Source of the DNA: Vibrio sp. Isolate34
GTDB lineage: Bacteria > Pseudomonadota > Gammaproteobacteria > Enterobacterales > Vibrionaceae
Direction of reading: 5' to 3'
Assembly (NCBI RefSeq): GCF_022397915.1
Contig: NZ_JAKEUO010000024.1
Span: 1-64,000, forward strand
Length of the DNA stretch: 64,000 bases
Below are positions 18,366 through 28,196 of this stretch, piece after piece. Each line of letters begins with the position of its first letter. The first letter of the stretch is position 1. A program made the position numbers and the translations under genes. The notes under the pieces are model-generated. The model was not told the origin of the DNA, searched no databases, and saw only the letters and a list, made by a program, of their open reading frames with translations.

Positions 18366-18838
18366 CTAAAATGGCGCGAAGCTGTCAGGCACAACCGTAG
18401 GGACAGTCCAACGCTGATGAGCGTCTACCGATTCCAATCCTGAGTTGTGCTGTGGGATCTGTCCGCGGTCGCCATACAACCACAATACGAAGTTAGATCG
18501 CTCACCACTGGTAATTGGCAACGCGGCGTGTGCTACGTTTCCTCGGTGGATCATTGCCATGCCGGGTGTAAATGTCGCCTCATTCATTTTGCCCGTTGCA
18601 GGGTCATAAAAGTTGAGTGCAGAGCCTGAAAACGCTTCATCGGGTAAATTCAGATTTATGTTGAGCGTAACAGAAGACGCATCAGTATGAAGGCGCAAAG
18701 ATGTGTCTTTGTTCGCTTGATAATGAATAGAGAATCCAAATGTTTGCGTATCATACCCCATGATTTCTGGGAACAACAAACGCGCAATTGGACGCATGTA
18801 ACTGTTGAGCAGTTTTCGATAACAAGAACAAGAAGGTT
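18366..18838 (-). pseudogene. 2OG-Fe(II) oxygenase, N-terminus deleted
   Basis: This encodes about 155 residues of the catalytic core of a 2-oxoglutarate/Fe(II) dioxygenase. The HxD metal ligands are in RLHTDASSVTLN, and the distal His and 2OG-binding Arg are in VAHAALPITSGERSNFVLWL. The region upstream of YRKLLNSYMRPIARLLFPE is missing. The open frame continues only into the terminator of the neighbouring alginate lyase gene, where its sole available start is a TTG with no ribosome site. Comparable enzymes are usually 220-300 residues. A deletion that fused the gene to the lyase terminator region is the simplest reading. The metal centre is intact, so a shortened product cannot be excluded. 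Confidence 0.65.
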
Positions 18839-18859
18839 CTATATTGGTGACTAAAAACA

Positions 18860-18897
18860 AAAACAGCGCATGACTGAAGGAATCAATGCGCTGTTTT
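18860..18897 (-). terminator. Terminator of the alginate lyase gene
   Basis: A 12-bp stem (AAAACAGCGCAT and its complement) with a 14-base loop. On the minus strand it is followed by TTTTTGTTTTTAG. It lies about 70 bases after the lyase stop codon. Confidence 0.8.
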
Positions 18898-18963
18898 ATG
18901 AGAGCGGGAGCTTATCGGGTTAGACCCTGCTGTTCGTTGTATCTAAGACTTAGTTAACCGTGA

Positions 18964-19920
18964 TTAGTTATGATCAATATTGATCTTCGCGAAACTGACC
19001 GAGAACACTTGCCCTGCAAACTCTCTTGAAGGTTTTATTTGAGCGTAAAGGCCAGCTTTAAAGTAATACTCTTCCTCTAACCATGCCTTTGAAAGGGTCA
19101 CTTTGTTGCCATCGCGGTCTTCTGTTTCGATACCCCAAGGTAAGAACTGCTCTGTTAATTCATCATTAATGAGTGTTGAAAGGTAAATACCCTGGTCGTT
19201 GAGACGAATTGTGTAATCCCAATCGAGGTTCGCAGGTGCATAGCCTAGGTTGACACTAAAAGGCTTACAGTCACTACAAACTTTGTTTCCTGACAGAAAG
19301 GAATCATTTAGAACGACACGTACTGGTTTGTTTTCACCATCCCACTGCAATTTCACGAGTGCTTGCTTAATGTCTTTACCATGGATTTGGCCAAGAACCA
19401 CTTTTGGGTCACTACCCGTTACTTCTTTATCCGGAAATTGATCAACGCTCAGTGTTGCTTTTAATTCATGTGTTCCTGTTACTGCCCAGTTTTGCTCTTT
19501 AGTGCTGCAACGATTTTTGGAATCATAGTTGTAGAGCTCACGAAGTTCTGAGCGAACGTATTTTGTGTTTGGTGTAGTAGAAACTTGGCCGCCAAGATCT
19601 ACTGTAAATTTGAGACGCTCTTTCCCGTTAACTGATTCACGAGAGAACCAAGGGAGATTGGTGCCGTTGGTTAAGTACTCTTTACCATTACATTCTTGGG
19701 GGATGAGCTCGGCTGCGCTGCTACGACCATTGTTGTAGTGATCGTCGCCACTGACAGGAAGGGTGATTTTCCATTGCTCTATGTTCCAGTTACAGTCGGT
19801 ACATGTTGTAAGGTCTGCTTGATCGCTTTTTGCGTTAGCTTCACAGCCCGCGAGTAATAAACCGCTAGAAATAAGTGCAGCAATCTTGAAGTATTTTAAA
19901 GTTTGTTGAGATTTGAACAT
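18964..19920 (-). CDS. Alginate lyase, PL7 family, lipoprotein
   Basis: A 318-residue polysaccharide lyase that cleaves alginate by beta-elimination. The lipoprotein signal ends in LLLAGC, so it is lipid-anchored, probably on the cell surface or outer membrane. The PL7 signature motifs are all present: YVRSELRELY, VVLGQIHG and YYFKAGLYAQ, which carry the catalytic Arg, Gln-His and Tyr residues. Two CXXC pairs near the mature N-terminus (CTDC) and mid-protein (CSDC) are additional. ATG 19920 is preferred over the upstream in-frame TTG because it leaves a normal signal length. It appears monocistronic, with its own terminator. Confidence 0.88.
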   Translation of the reverse strand: MFKSQQTLKYFKIAALISSGLLLAGCEANAKSDQADLTTCTDCNWNIEQWKITLPVSGDDHYNNGRSSAAELIPQECNGKEYLTNGTNLPWFSRESVNGKERLKFTVDLGGQVSTTPNTKYVRSELRELYNYDSKNRCSTKEQNWAVTGTHELKATLSVDQFPDKEVTGSDPKVVLGQIHGKDIKQALVKLQWDGENKPVRVVLNDSFLSGNKVCSDCKPFSVNLGYAPANLDWDYTIRLNDQGIYLSTLINDELTEQFLPWGIETEDRDGNKVTLSKAWLEEEYYFKAGLYAQIKPSREFAGQVFSVSFAKINIDHN

Positions 19921-20174
19921 AAAAAGTAATTTGTAATACAAAAGGTGGGTGGACTTTAGCGATAAATTACGGGATTTTCATTGGTCCAAGAGTGGTTTTA
20001 CATTTATCTGACAGAGCTTTGAGCGATCGATTCCAAAAACACATCTCAATACAATTTTTCTAAGTAATGGAAGTAGGTGTTGGGTCAATGAAACGAGGTT
20101 TTTTATAGAACCTAGTAATGATTTGCTGGACGATCACGCAAATCCTTTTGCATGCTCGATGGGGGAAACTTTTC

Positions 20175-21083
20175 TTAAAAGTCGTAGTTTAGATTCATTG
20201 AGCTGTAGATCTCGCTGTTACTTTGGTCTGAGGCAACAGTGGTGTTGTAAATGTATTCGGTATCAAACGTCAGTGCTAAATTGCACATCAGAATGTTCTT
20301 TAGATGGCCCTTGAGGTTGTAGTTTGTGTTCTCTTCACCGTAGGCCATGTTTGCGGTTGCACCCATAGACAACGTTTCTGTGAGTGTTAGCGAGCCATCA
20401 ACACTGGCATTAACGATCAGTTCATAGTTCTCTTTGTTCGGAAATTCTTCATCGGAGGATTGTCGTTTACTGATTCGGTAACCCGGACCCGCAGAGCCTT
20501 GAAGCTTGATTCTTTCGGTATCGTAAAAGTGACGACCCAACCCGGTCGCGGTAATGAATTGTTTACGATAGGTGCCATAGTGATCGTGTTCAAAACGGGT
20601 TGTCGCGACTAAGTAAGTCACCTCGTTCAAGTCATAACTAATGCCATAGTTGGTGGTATAGCGATTCGTTCCATCTTCATCATTTTCAGCATCCGTATAA
20701 TAGGTGTCGAACTGGACTCGTTGCCCCCAGTTTTCTTTTTTGTAGCCTACGGATATTCCAGAATTGATAGACAAAGATGAACTGGTGTTTTGAGAGTAGA
20801 TAAAACCCAATTTGGTTAACGTCGTAAACGGTGATTCGTCTTCTAATTCCGACTTTTCTTCCAATATGGCTTCATCTTGTAAGGTTTGTTCTTCTGTAAG
20901 GTCAAGTTGCTCTGTAAGCTCAAGTGGTTCCGTAAGTACGGGCTCTTCGGTCGGTACCGTTTCTTCAGCGAAAAGTGGCATGGATAAGACCATTGCGACC
21001 AAAGGCAGCGGGCTGAAATAGAGCTTGCTTAAAGCTGTGTTTGTTATTGGACGTGTTGTTCTTGAGATAGCGTAGGTCGACAT
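20175..21083 (-). CDS. DUF481-like outer-membrane beta-barrel protein
   Basis: A 302-residue predicted outer-membrane protein. A long N-terminal region with a hydrophobic signal (PLPLVAMVLSMPLFA) is followed by an acidic, repetitive linker of TE-P-LTE units (about residues 40-85). The remainder is an amphipathic barrel with many alternating Tyr/Asn strands, ending NLNYDF with a terminal Phe. This resembles the DUF481/YdiY family of salt-stress-induced barrels. The ATG at 21083 follows a weak ribosome site; an upstream TTG is possible. The function is unknown. Position beside the alginate lyase could mean a role at the surface during polysaccharide use, but this is conjecture. Confidence 0.7.
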   Translation of the reverse strand: MSTYAISRTTRPITNTALSKLYFSPLPLVAMVLSMPLFAEETVPTEEPVLTEPLELTEQLDLTEEQTLQDEAILEEKSELEDESPFTTLTKLGFIYSQNTSSSLSINSGISVGYKKENWGQRVQFDTYYTDAENDEDGTNRYTTNYGISYDLNEVTYLVATTRFEHDHYGTYRKQFITATGLGRHFYDTERIKLQGSAGPGYRISKRQSSDEEFPNKENYELIVNASVDGSLTLTETLSMGATANMAYGEENTNYNLKGHLKNILMCNLALTFDTEYIYNTTVASDQSNSEIYSSMNLNYDF

Positions 21084-21171
21084 AATGGTTAGGTATATAA
21101 ATGATTGAACACGACCAACCAAGAGTTAGTCGTGATGAGTAGTCAGTGAGCGAGTCGAAAGGTGAACCGAG

Positions 21172-22068
21172 TTACGACGCGATAGGCAAAGGGGAGAAGA
21201 TAGTTTTAATCTCAGAGAACCCGTTGCCACGATGAGGGTTGAAATCTTCAATGTGCACAAAGAACTCAAGGAACTCAGAAGGTTTGTCGTCTTCAATCAA
21301 TAAGAACTCCAGCAAGCCTTTCTCGATATGGCACGAAAGAATGGTTTCGTTGGAATGACTAGGAGAAACCTGCTCAACATTGATTACCACGCTTGTCTCG
21401 GGTAAGACATTGAAAGAGTCCTGAGCACATTTAAGAACACAGCTACACACATACTCTCGATACAAGGCATTACTTTCAGATAGGGAGAAGGTCTCTAGCT
21501 TTACCTCACCTTGGCACAATACCTTTTTCTCTTTAGGGATGACGTTGTGCTTATTAACCTGAATGTTGATTTCTAGCAGGTGACCATTCTTGTAGGTATT
21601 AAAGTTATGGTTGATCAATTTAGTGTCGACCACTGCGGCGTTGATAGGGTTCTGTTGCGCTTCAGAAAGGGCAGACAGCTTCGCTTGGCTATCGTTATTC
21701 AAAACACCTTTCGACAATCGATTGCCTTTGGCCCAGTAGCTGTAGTTCTGCACCCAATGTACAAATTCAGTTTTGTATTGTTCGATGTCTTTCTCAGCCG
21801 CTCTCTCAATATTGGCAGTGAGAGAATACAATTTGGATTTGTTGCCCAACAGCATGTCGAGCCAGTTGGGTTTGTACTCGTCGAGCGCTTCCATGGCTTT
21901 GACTTTATGGTCGAAGCGAACCGTTGGCATTACAGGTGCCGGTTCCATTGAAATCGACTCCCAATTCACTTTTGGTGTAGGAATGGTATGGACGGATTGG
22001 ATTAAGTGCAGGTGTTGATTGAACAAGGTCACTTCATTGACCGCGTCCTCAAGTTGTTTGGTATTCAT
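21172..22068 (-). CDS. Uncharacterised cytoplasmic protein
   Basis: A 298-residue protein with no signal peptide or membrane helix, starting at an ATG with AGGA seven bases upstream. The first 130 residues are helical and charged (a GNKSKLYSLTANIERAAEKD segment). The second half is beta-rich, with several Cys residues (YVCSCVLKC), and ends FSEIKTIFSPLPIAS. I recognise no family. It lies 88 bases upstream of the DUF481-like gene on the same strand and may share its transcript. Confidence 0.6.
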   Translation of the reverse strand: MNTKQLEDAVNEVTLFNQHLHLIQSVHTIPTPKVNWESISMEPAPVMPTVRFDHKVKAMEALDEYKPNWLDMLLGNKSKLYSLTANIERAAEKDIEQYKTEFVHWVQNYSYWAKGNRLSKGVLNNDSQAKLSALSEAQQNPINAAVVDTKLINHNFNTYKNGHLLEINIQVNKHNVIPKEKKVLCQGEVKLETFSLSESNALYREYVCSCVLKCAQDSFNVLPETSVVINVEQVSPSHSNETILSCHIEKGLLEFLLIEDDKPSEFLEFFVHIEDFNPHRGNGFSEIKTIFSPLPIAS

Positions 22069-22289
22069 CTACATTCCTGTCGACGGTTGCTCTTGTCATT
22101 GGGTGTTCATTTTATGGTCAAAGCGTGCGAACGGTATTTGAATGAAGGTGAATGATCTTTCGTGAGGTTGTTTGATATCGGTTTAGGAATATTTGGGGAG
22201 GATGAAACTGGTGTTACGAGCAGGAAGTGCGCATTTACACAGAGAACAGGCGTCCTCTGTGTTGGTTAGGTGCAGCGCTAGATTAAGTC

Positions 22290-23006
22290 TTATCTTTGGC
22301 GTCTGGCGACTAAAGTGAATCGGTAATCGTTAGATGTGAAGTAGTTGCGACTGTATTCAAATACGGTGTTATTGGCGAGATAACCACGAGTACGTTTTTC
22401 AATAATCGGTTGAGCAGGGTCGATTCCTAACTGATGAGCTACATCTTCTGGTGGAAGGATCGGCACCAGTTCTTGCTCACTTCGATCAATCACCATGCCT
22501 TTGGTGTTTTCAATAAAGTCGTATTTTGATGTTTGCATCACTTGATACGTAAGGTCTGGGAACAGAGCAACAGGCAACCAGGTTTCTTCAACCGTGATTG
22601 GGTTGTTGTCGATGAAACGGACACGCTTTACGTAGAAAACCAATTCACCTTCTTTGATATCTAAGTGTTCAGACATCGCTAGAGAACAGGGCTTCATTTC
22701 AAAAGCCAAAACCTCACTGTGGGTAACGACATCCAAATGCGCCCACTTTTCTTGAAAGCTCGACTGTTTGTAGATGTCGTAATTGATCTTGTTCTCTTTG
22801 ACGTAAGTTCCGCTGCCTTGAACGCTTTCAAGCTCATCGTTTTCGATCAGTAGTTTCAGTGCTTGCCTAACCGTTACGCGGCTTACCGAGAATACTTCAC
22901 GCAATTGCGCTTCCGTTGGGAGTGCTTCTCCAACTTTATATTCTCCAGAACTGATCTTTTCTCTTATTGCATCGGCGATTTGGCGATACATAGGGAGTCT
23001 TGCCAT
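22290..23006 (-). CDS. mngR: GntR/HutC-family regulator of the mannosylglycerate operon (MngR-like)
   Basis: A 238-residue transcription factor. The N-terminal winged helix-turn-helix is typical of GntR (IADAIREKISSGEYKVGEAL, then VSRVTVRQALKLLIENDELE), followed by a UTRA ligand-binding domain (about residues 85-235). It is transcribed divergently from the mngA-like PTS gene, and the intergenic region carries nested repeats suited as its operator. In E. coli MngR (FarR) occupies the same position. The likely effector is mannosylglycerate or its phosphate, which is an inference from context. ATG 23006 has GAGG upstream. Confidence 0.8.
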   Translation of the reverse strand: MARLPMYRQIADAIREKISSGEYKVGEALPTEAQLREVFSVSRVTVRQALKLLIENDELESVQGSGTYVKENKINYDIYKQSSFQEKWAHLDVVTHSEVLAFEMKPCSLAMSEHLDIKEGELVFYVKRVRFIDNNPITVEETWLPVALFPDLTYQVMQTSKYDFIENTKGMVIDRSEQELVPILPPEDVAHQLGIDPAQPIIEKRTRGYLANNTVFEYSRNYFTSNDYRFTLVARRQR

Positions 23007-23182
23007 TTTTGCCTCATTTGTGCGCTAGGACAACTAGACTTTGATTAACAACCTGTACCTTAAATACGTAATTTTGCTCTATATAAGCCTTGCTTTAAAG
23101 GTTAGTGTGAGCATCGTATCGGCGTTTTGTAGTACATATAATACAAATTAAACGATACATAACAAGCTTTCTTAAAGGATTT

Positions 23183-23226
23183 ACCAATACAGTTTAAATA
23201 CAAATTAAATACAAATATGTATTGGT
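23183..23226. promoter_or_regulatory. Nested operator-like repeats upstream of mngA
   Basis: ACCAATACA (23183-23191) and TGTATTGGT (23218-23226) form a perfect 9-bp inverted repeat. Between its arms lie two exact head-to-tail copies of TAAATACAAAT (23195-23205 and 23206-23216). A related TAATACAAATT occurs near 23140. The set lies between mngR and mngA and is the best candidate for the GntR-family operator. Confidence 0.6.
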
Positions 23227-23323
23227 GAGATCGTGATCACGGATTAAATGTCTTGAAGTTGTATTATTCATCTCGTCGACAGGGACGACTGTCGTACTAA
23301 TCCGTGACTATGGGACAAAGGTT

Positions 23324-25258
23324 ATGAAACTTACTACTCTAACGAATAAGTCGCTCGTAAATCTGCAAACTACTTTTAGCAGTCGAGAAGAAGCGATTTA
23401 CGCACTTGCTGACCAACTGAATCAGCAAGGCAAACTGCACAACAAGCAAGAGTATCTTGATGCAGTATTTGCTCGTGAAGAGCAAGGCCCGACAGCGCTT
23501 GGCGAAGGCCTAGCAGTACCGCACGGCAAGACTGACGCGGTTAAAGAAGCTGGTTTCGCTGTTGCAACATTGAAAGAAGACATGAAATGGAAAGGCTTGG
23601 ATGAAGACGAAGATGTGAATCTTATCTTCCTAATTGCCATTCCAAATGCAGAAGCGGGTTCTACCCATATGCACCTGCTGACCGAACTGACAACCACATT
23701 GGTTGATGACGATGTTCGTGAAGCGGTATTAAAAGCAACAACCGCTGATGAAATCTTCGCACTTCTTGATGGCGATAATCAGCAAGAAGAGAAACAAGAC
23801 AACTTAGATACAAATGCGCCGACAATTGTATGTGTGACTGCGTGCCCTGCAGGCATTGCTCATACCTATATGGCTGCAGAATACCTTGAAAAGGCAGGTA
23901 AAAAGCTTGGCTACAAGGTTCATGTTGAAAAGCAGGGTGCAAATGGCATTGAAGATCGTTTGACGGCTGAGCAATTAAACAATGCCGTGGCGTGTGTTTT
24001 TGCTGCTGAAGTCGCGATTAAAGAAGCGGATCGTTTTAATGGAATCCCTCGTGTTGAAACGCCAGTTGCAGAACCGATTAAACACGGTGAGCGCATTCTA
24101 AACGACGCGATCGAAGAGGCTAAAAAAGGCAACGGTGCAGAACGCACAGTGGCTACTGATGACAAACCTAAGAAAGTGCCACTGAAAACAGAGCTTAAAC
24201 AAGCGCTGCTTTCTGGTATTTCTTACGCAGTTCCTCTTATCGTTGCTGGTGGTACTGTTCTTGCGGTTGCTGTTCTTATCGCGCAAATTTTTGACCTGCA
24301 AGAGCTTTACGCAACAAAAGATTCTTGGTTGTGGATGTATCGTAAACTAGGTGGCGGCCTATTAGGTACATTAATGGTGCCAGTACTGGCAGCTTACACA
24401 GCTTACTCATTAGCCGACAAACCGGCACTTGGTCCTGGTTTTGCTGCGGGTATTGCTGCAAACATCATTGGTTCAGGTTTCCTAGGCGGTGTTGTTGGTG
24501 GTTTGATTGCTGGTTACGTAATGCGTTGGGTAAAAGAGCATGTTCGCTTGGGTCCTGCGTTTAACGGTTTCCTTACTTTCTACCTTTACCCTGTGATTGG
24601 TACTTTGGTAGCGGGTAGCTTGATGCTGTTTGTGATTGGTAAACCTGTTGCGTTCTTAAACCAAGGTCTAACGGACTGGTTGAACGGTATGTCAGGCACC
24701 AATGCGTTGTTATTGGGTGCGATTCTAGGTCTGTTTGTATCATTCGATTTAGGTGGCCCGGTAAACAAAGCTGCTTACGCATTCTGTTTAGGTGCAATGG
24801 CGAACGGTGTTTATGGTCCTTATGCAATCTTTGGCTCAGTAAAAATGGTATCGGCATTCACCGTAACGGCTTCAACCATGATTGCTCCACGTCTATTCAA
24901 AGACTTTGAGATTGAAACCGGTAAATCTACATGGCTACTTGGCCTTGCGGGTATTACTGAAGGTGCAATCCCAATGGCGATTGAAGATCCAATCCGTGTA
25001 ATCGGCTCATTCTTACTAGGCTCTGTAGTAACTGGTGCAATGGTTGGTGCGGCAGGTATTGGTCTATCAACTCCGGGCGCAGGTATCTTCTCTATCTTCT
25101 TGTTACACGATTCAGGTTTGGGCGCATTCTCTGCTGCTGCAATCTGGTTCGGTGCTGCGATTGTCGGCACAGTGATTTCAACCATTACTCTTCTGATGTG
25201 GCGTGGTCACGCTGTAAAAAAGGGTAAGTTTGAAGCAAGTGCTGCAACACAGAACTAA
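23324..25258 (+). CDS. mngA: PTS mannosylglycerate-specific EIIABC (MngA-like)
   Basis: A 644-residue fructose-family PTS permease with fused domains in order A, B, C. EIIA (about 1-145) has the phospho-His in AVPHGKTDAV. EIIB (about 165-260) has the phospho-Cys in VTACPAGIAHTYMAAEYLE. EIIC (from about 290) is a polytopic membrane domain containing FVSFDLGGPVNKAAYAFC. Specificity for 2-O-alpha-mannosyl-D-glycerate is inferred from the next gene, a close match to MngB, and from the downstream glycerate kinase and mannose-6-P isomerase. Product after uptake would be 2-O-(6-phospho-mannosyl)-glycerate. A generic fructose PTS is the alternative on sequence alone. Confidence 0.87.
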   Translation: MKLTTLTNKSLVNLQTTFSSREEAIYALADQLNQQGKLHNKQEYLDAVFAREEQGPTALGEGLAVPHGKTDAVKEAGFAVATLKEDMKWKGLDEDEDVNLIFLIAIPNAEAGSTHMHLLTELTTTLVDDDVREAVLKATTADEIFALLDGDNQQEEKQDNLDTNAPTIVCVTACPAGIAHTYMAAEYLEKAGKKLGYKVHVEKQGANGIEDRLTAEQLNNAVACVFAAEVAIKEADRFNGIPRVETPVAEPIKHGERILNDAIEEAKKGNGAERTVATDDKPKKVPLKTELKQALLSGISYAVPLIVAGGTVLAVAVLIAQIFDLQELYATKDSWLWMYRKLGGGLLGTLMVPVLAAYTAYSLADKPALGPGFAAGIAANIIGSGFLGGVVGGLIAGYVMRWVKEHVRLGPAFNGFLTFYLYPVIGTLVAGSLMLFVIGKPVAFLNQGLTDWLNGMSGTNALLLGAILGLFVSFDLGGPVNKAAYAFCLGAMANGVYGPYAIFGSVKMVSAFTVTASTMIAPRLFKDFEIETGKSTWLLGLAGITEGAIPMAIEDPIRVIGSFLLGSVVTGAMVGAAGIGLSTPGAGIFSIFLLHDSGLGAFSAAAIWFGAAIVGTVISTITLLMWRGHAVKKGKFEASAATQN

Positions 25259-25496
25259 CTGAATTTTGAGCTCACTTATAGCTCGTCATTAAAAACACCA
25301 TATAAAAAATAACGAACAACTTGGCTGTCCTAAATACCTGTGCTCCTAACGGTTTTATTCACACAGATTCTGGGCGTGGTTTTCTGCACCCTAAATTTAG
25401 TGGCAGCCAATTTTAACCCCTTGAAAAAATTTAATTTAGTCGTATTTGAGTTCGAATTTAGGATTTACTCGAAGCGACACATTTAGGTAAATGATT

Positions 25497-28151
25497 ATGA
25501 CTACATCACGCGTACATATTACTCCACACATGCACTGGGATCGTGAATGGTATTTCACAACAGAAGAGTCTCGTATTCTTCTAGTGAACAACATGGAAGA
25601 AATCATGAACCGTCTGGAGAGCGATCCAGAATACAAATACTACGTTCTAGATGGTCAAACTGCCGTGCTAGAAGATTACTTCGCGATCAAACCAGAGAAC
25701 ACAGAACGCGTAAAAGCATTGGTTGAAGCGGGCAAGCTAATTATTGGCCCTTGGTATTCTCAAACCGACACAATGCAAGTTTCTGGTGAGTCGATTGTAC
25801 GTAACATGATGTATGGCATTCGCGACTGTATGAAGTTTGGTGATGCAATGAAGATTGGTTACCTACCAGATTCATTCAGCATGAGCTCTCAGCTGCCGAT
25901 GATCTACAACGGCTTCGATATCACGCGTGCAATGTTCTGGCGTGGTTGTTCAGAGCGTCACGGCACCAACAAAACAGAATTCTTATGGCAGTCAAACGAC
26001 GGCAGTGAAGTAACGGCACAAGTGCTTCCGCTGGGTTACGCGATTGGTAAATACCTTCCACAAGATGAAGAAGGCCTGCGTGCTCGTCTAGATAAGTACT
26101 TCCCAGTGCTAGAGAAACCATCGGTAACCAAAGACATCTTGTTGCCGAATGGTCACGACCAAATGCCAATTCAAAAAGACATCTTTGAAGTCATGGACAA
26201 GCTTCGCGAAATCTACCCAGATCGCGAGTTCTCAATGAGTCGTTACGAAGAAGTGTTTGAGAAAGTAGAAGCAGCACGCGACCAACTCGACACAATCAAA
26301 GGCGAATTCAACGACGGTAAATACATGCGTGTTCACCGCACGATTTCGTCAACACGTATGGACATCAAACTGATCCACGCGGAAATCGAAAACAAGATTG
26401 TAAACATCTTAGAACCTCTAGCGTCTATCGCTTGGACATTAGGCTTTGAATACCACCACGGTTTGATTGAGAAAATGTGGAAAGAGAGCATGAAGAACCA
26501 CGCTCATGACTCTATTGGTTGCTGTTGTTCAGACAAGGTACACGCTGAAATCTTAAACCGTTACATCCTTGCGGACGACATGGCGACAAACCTAATCCAC
26601 TTTTACAAACGTAAAATCGTTGACCATATGCCGGATCGCGAAGGTTGCGACAAACTGGCGATGTTTAACCTTTCTCCGTATGAGCGTGAAGAAGTGGTGA
26701 ACACAACCATCACTAACCGTGCTCAAGAATTTTCTATCTTTGATGAAAACGAAAACCCAGTTGAGTACTTCATCCAAGACAAGCGCCAAATCGACCCAGG
26801 TAAAGTAGACCGTCAAATTGTTCACTACGGAAACTACGACCCGTTCATGGAGTTTGATATTCAAATCAAACGCACTGTACCAGCGATGGGCTTCACCACG
26901 TTACACATCCAAGGCAACGAGAAGGGTGCTGTAAAAGTCGCTGAGCAGAAAGACTACTTGCTAGAGAACGAATACTACCGAATCAATGTAAACGACAACG
27001 GTACTCTGACTATTTTCGATAAAGAAACAGAGCAAGTATTCGACCAAGTACTTCGTTTAGAAGACGCTTCTGATGACGGCGATGAGTACGATTACTCACC
27101 ATCTCGTCAAGAGTGGCTGTTGTACTCAGATGAATTCCCGGTAGAAACATCGATTGACCACCAAGGCTTCCAATCGGTAGCGAACATCGCTTTCCGTATG
27201 AACGTGCCTGCAAACCTGGCAGAGCGTGAAGAACGTACGGGTCAAAACGGTTTTGTAGAAGCGCAATGCCAAGTGGTACTAAAACAAGGCTCTCGCCGTA
27301 TCGAAGTTCGCATGGAGCTAGACAACCAAGCCGACGACCACCGTGTACGTGTGCTAGTACCAACGCCATTCGTTTCTGAAACTGTCGTTGCAGATAACCA
27401 GTTCGGTTGTATCACTCGCCCGACCAACGACCCTGCAATGGCGGTTTGGGAAGAAGAGAAATGGAAAGAAGCGCCAGTTCCTGTGTATCAGTTAATGAAC
27501 TTTGCAGCGCTAGAAAACGGCAAAGCAGGAATGGCGATCATGTCGAATGGTCTGCGTGAATTTGAGGTGATTGCATCTCAAGGTGATGAAAACAGAGATA
27601 CCTTCGCACTGACACTGTTCCGTGGTATCGGCGTGTTGGGTAAAGAAGAGCTATTGCTTCGTCCGGGTCGTCCTTCTGGTATCAAGATCCCGACCCCAGA
27701 TTCACAAGTGCGCGGCAAGTTAGTGTGTGAATTCACACTGTGTGGCTTCTCAGGTAATCACATTGACGCGAATATCATGGCGCAAGCACGTGACAATGTC
27801 ACTCAAGTCGAATGCTACAACAAGATCCCTTATAACGCGATGAAGCTGAATGTGGGCGAACAAAACCTACCGATGAGCTTCAGCTTGCTATCGAAGCAAC
27901 AAGCAGGTGCGGTATTAAGTGTGCTTAAGAAAGCTGAAGACGAAGATGCGTTGATCATGCGTGTCTACAACCCAGCAGAAACGGGTTCAGTATCGGATTC
28001 AATCTCTTTCACTCAAGCGGTTTCAAGCTGGAAAGAAACAAGCATGGACGAACGCGTTCGTGAAGGTGATATAGCAACTGAAACCTTTGGCGACTTGTCT
28101 TTTGGCGAATTGGCATCATGCCAAGCAAAAACATTCCAAATCAAATTCTAA
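25497..28151 (+). CDS. mngB: Mannosylglycerate hydrolase MngB (GH38 alpha-mannosidase)
   Basis: An 884-residue cytosolic alpha-mannosidase that hydrolyses phosphorylated mannosylglycerate to mannose-6-phosphate and glycerate. The opening SRVHITPHMHWDREWYFTTE and many blocks (GYLPDSFSMSSQLP, MFWRGCSERHGT, NHAHDSIGCCCSDKVH) closely match E. coli MngB as I remember it. The GH38 metal ligands are visible as HMHWD and the nucleophile Asp lies in YLPDSFS. ATG 25497 is chosen over ATG 25491 because AGGT is better spaced from it. It follows mngA by about 240 bases and is ended by an intercistronic hairpin. Confidence 0.93.
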   Translation: MTTSRVHITPHMHWDREWYFTTEESRILLVNNMEEIMNRLESDPEYKYYVLDGQTAVLEDYFAIKPENTERVKALVEAGKLIIGPWYSQTDTMQVSGESIVRNMMYGIRDCMKFGDAMKIGYLPDSFSMSSQLPMIYNGFDITRAMFWRGCSERHGTNKTEFLWQSNDGSEVTAQVLPLGYAIGKYLPQDEEGLRARLDKYFPVLEKPSVTKDILLPNGHDQMPIQKDIFEVMDKLREIYPDREFSMSRYEEVFEKVEAARDQLDTIKGEFNDGKYMRVHRTISSTRMDIKLIHAEIENKIVNILEPLASIAWTLGFEYHHGLIEKMWKESMKNHAHDSIGCCCSDKVHAEILNRYILADDMATNLIHFYKRKIVDHMPDREGCDKLAMFNLSPYEREEVVNTTITNRAQEFSIFDENENPVEYFIQDKRQIDPGKVDRQIVHYGNYDPFMEFDIQIKRTVPAMGFTTLHIQGNEKGAVKVAEQKDYLLENEYYRINVNDNGTLTIFDKETEQVFDQVLRLEDASDDGDEYDYSPSRQEWLLYSDEFPVETSIDHQGFQSVANIAFRMNVPANLAEREERTGQNGFVEAQCQVVLKQGSRRIEVRMELDNQADDHRVRVLVPTPFVSETVVADNQFGCITRPTNDPAMAVWEEEKWKEAPVPVYQLMNFAALENGKAGMAIMSNGLREFEVIASQGDENRDTFALTLFRGIGVLGKEELLLRPGRPSGIKIPTPDSQVRGKLVCEFTLCGFSGNHIDANIMAQARDNVTQVECYNKIPYNAMKLNVGEQNLPMSFSLLSKQQAGAVLSVLKKAEDEDALIMRVYNPAETGSVSDSISFTQAVSSWKETSMDERVREGDIATETFGDLSFGELASCQAKTFQIKF

Positions 28152-28160
28152 TTTCGATAA

Positions 28161-28182
28161 CCCGCTCACCTTGGTGGGCGGG
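28161..28182 (+). other. Intercistronic hairpin between mngB and glycerate kinase
   Basis: CCCGCTCACC pairs with GGTGGGCGGG (one G-U pair). There is no T run, so it is more likely an mRNA processing or stabilising element than a terminator. Confidence 0.5.
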
Positions 28183-28196
28183 AATGGTGAACGACA

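Noticed and set aside
18860..18860. TTG start giving a 164-residue oxygenase
   Set aside because: The codon lies in the stem of the neighbouring terminator and lacks a ribosome site.
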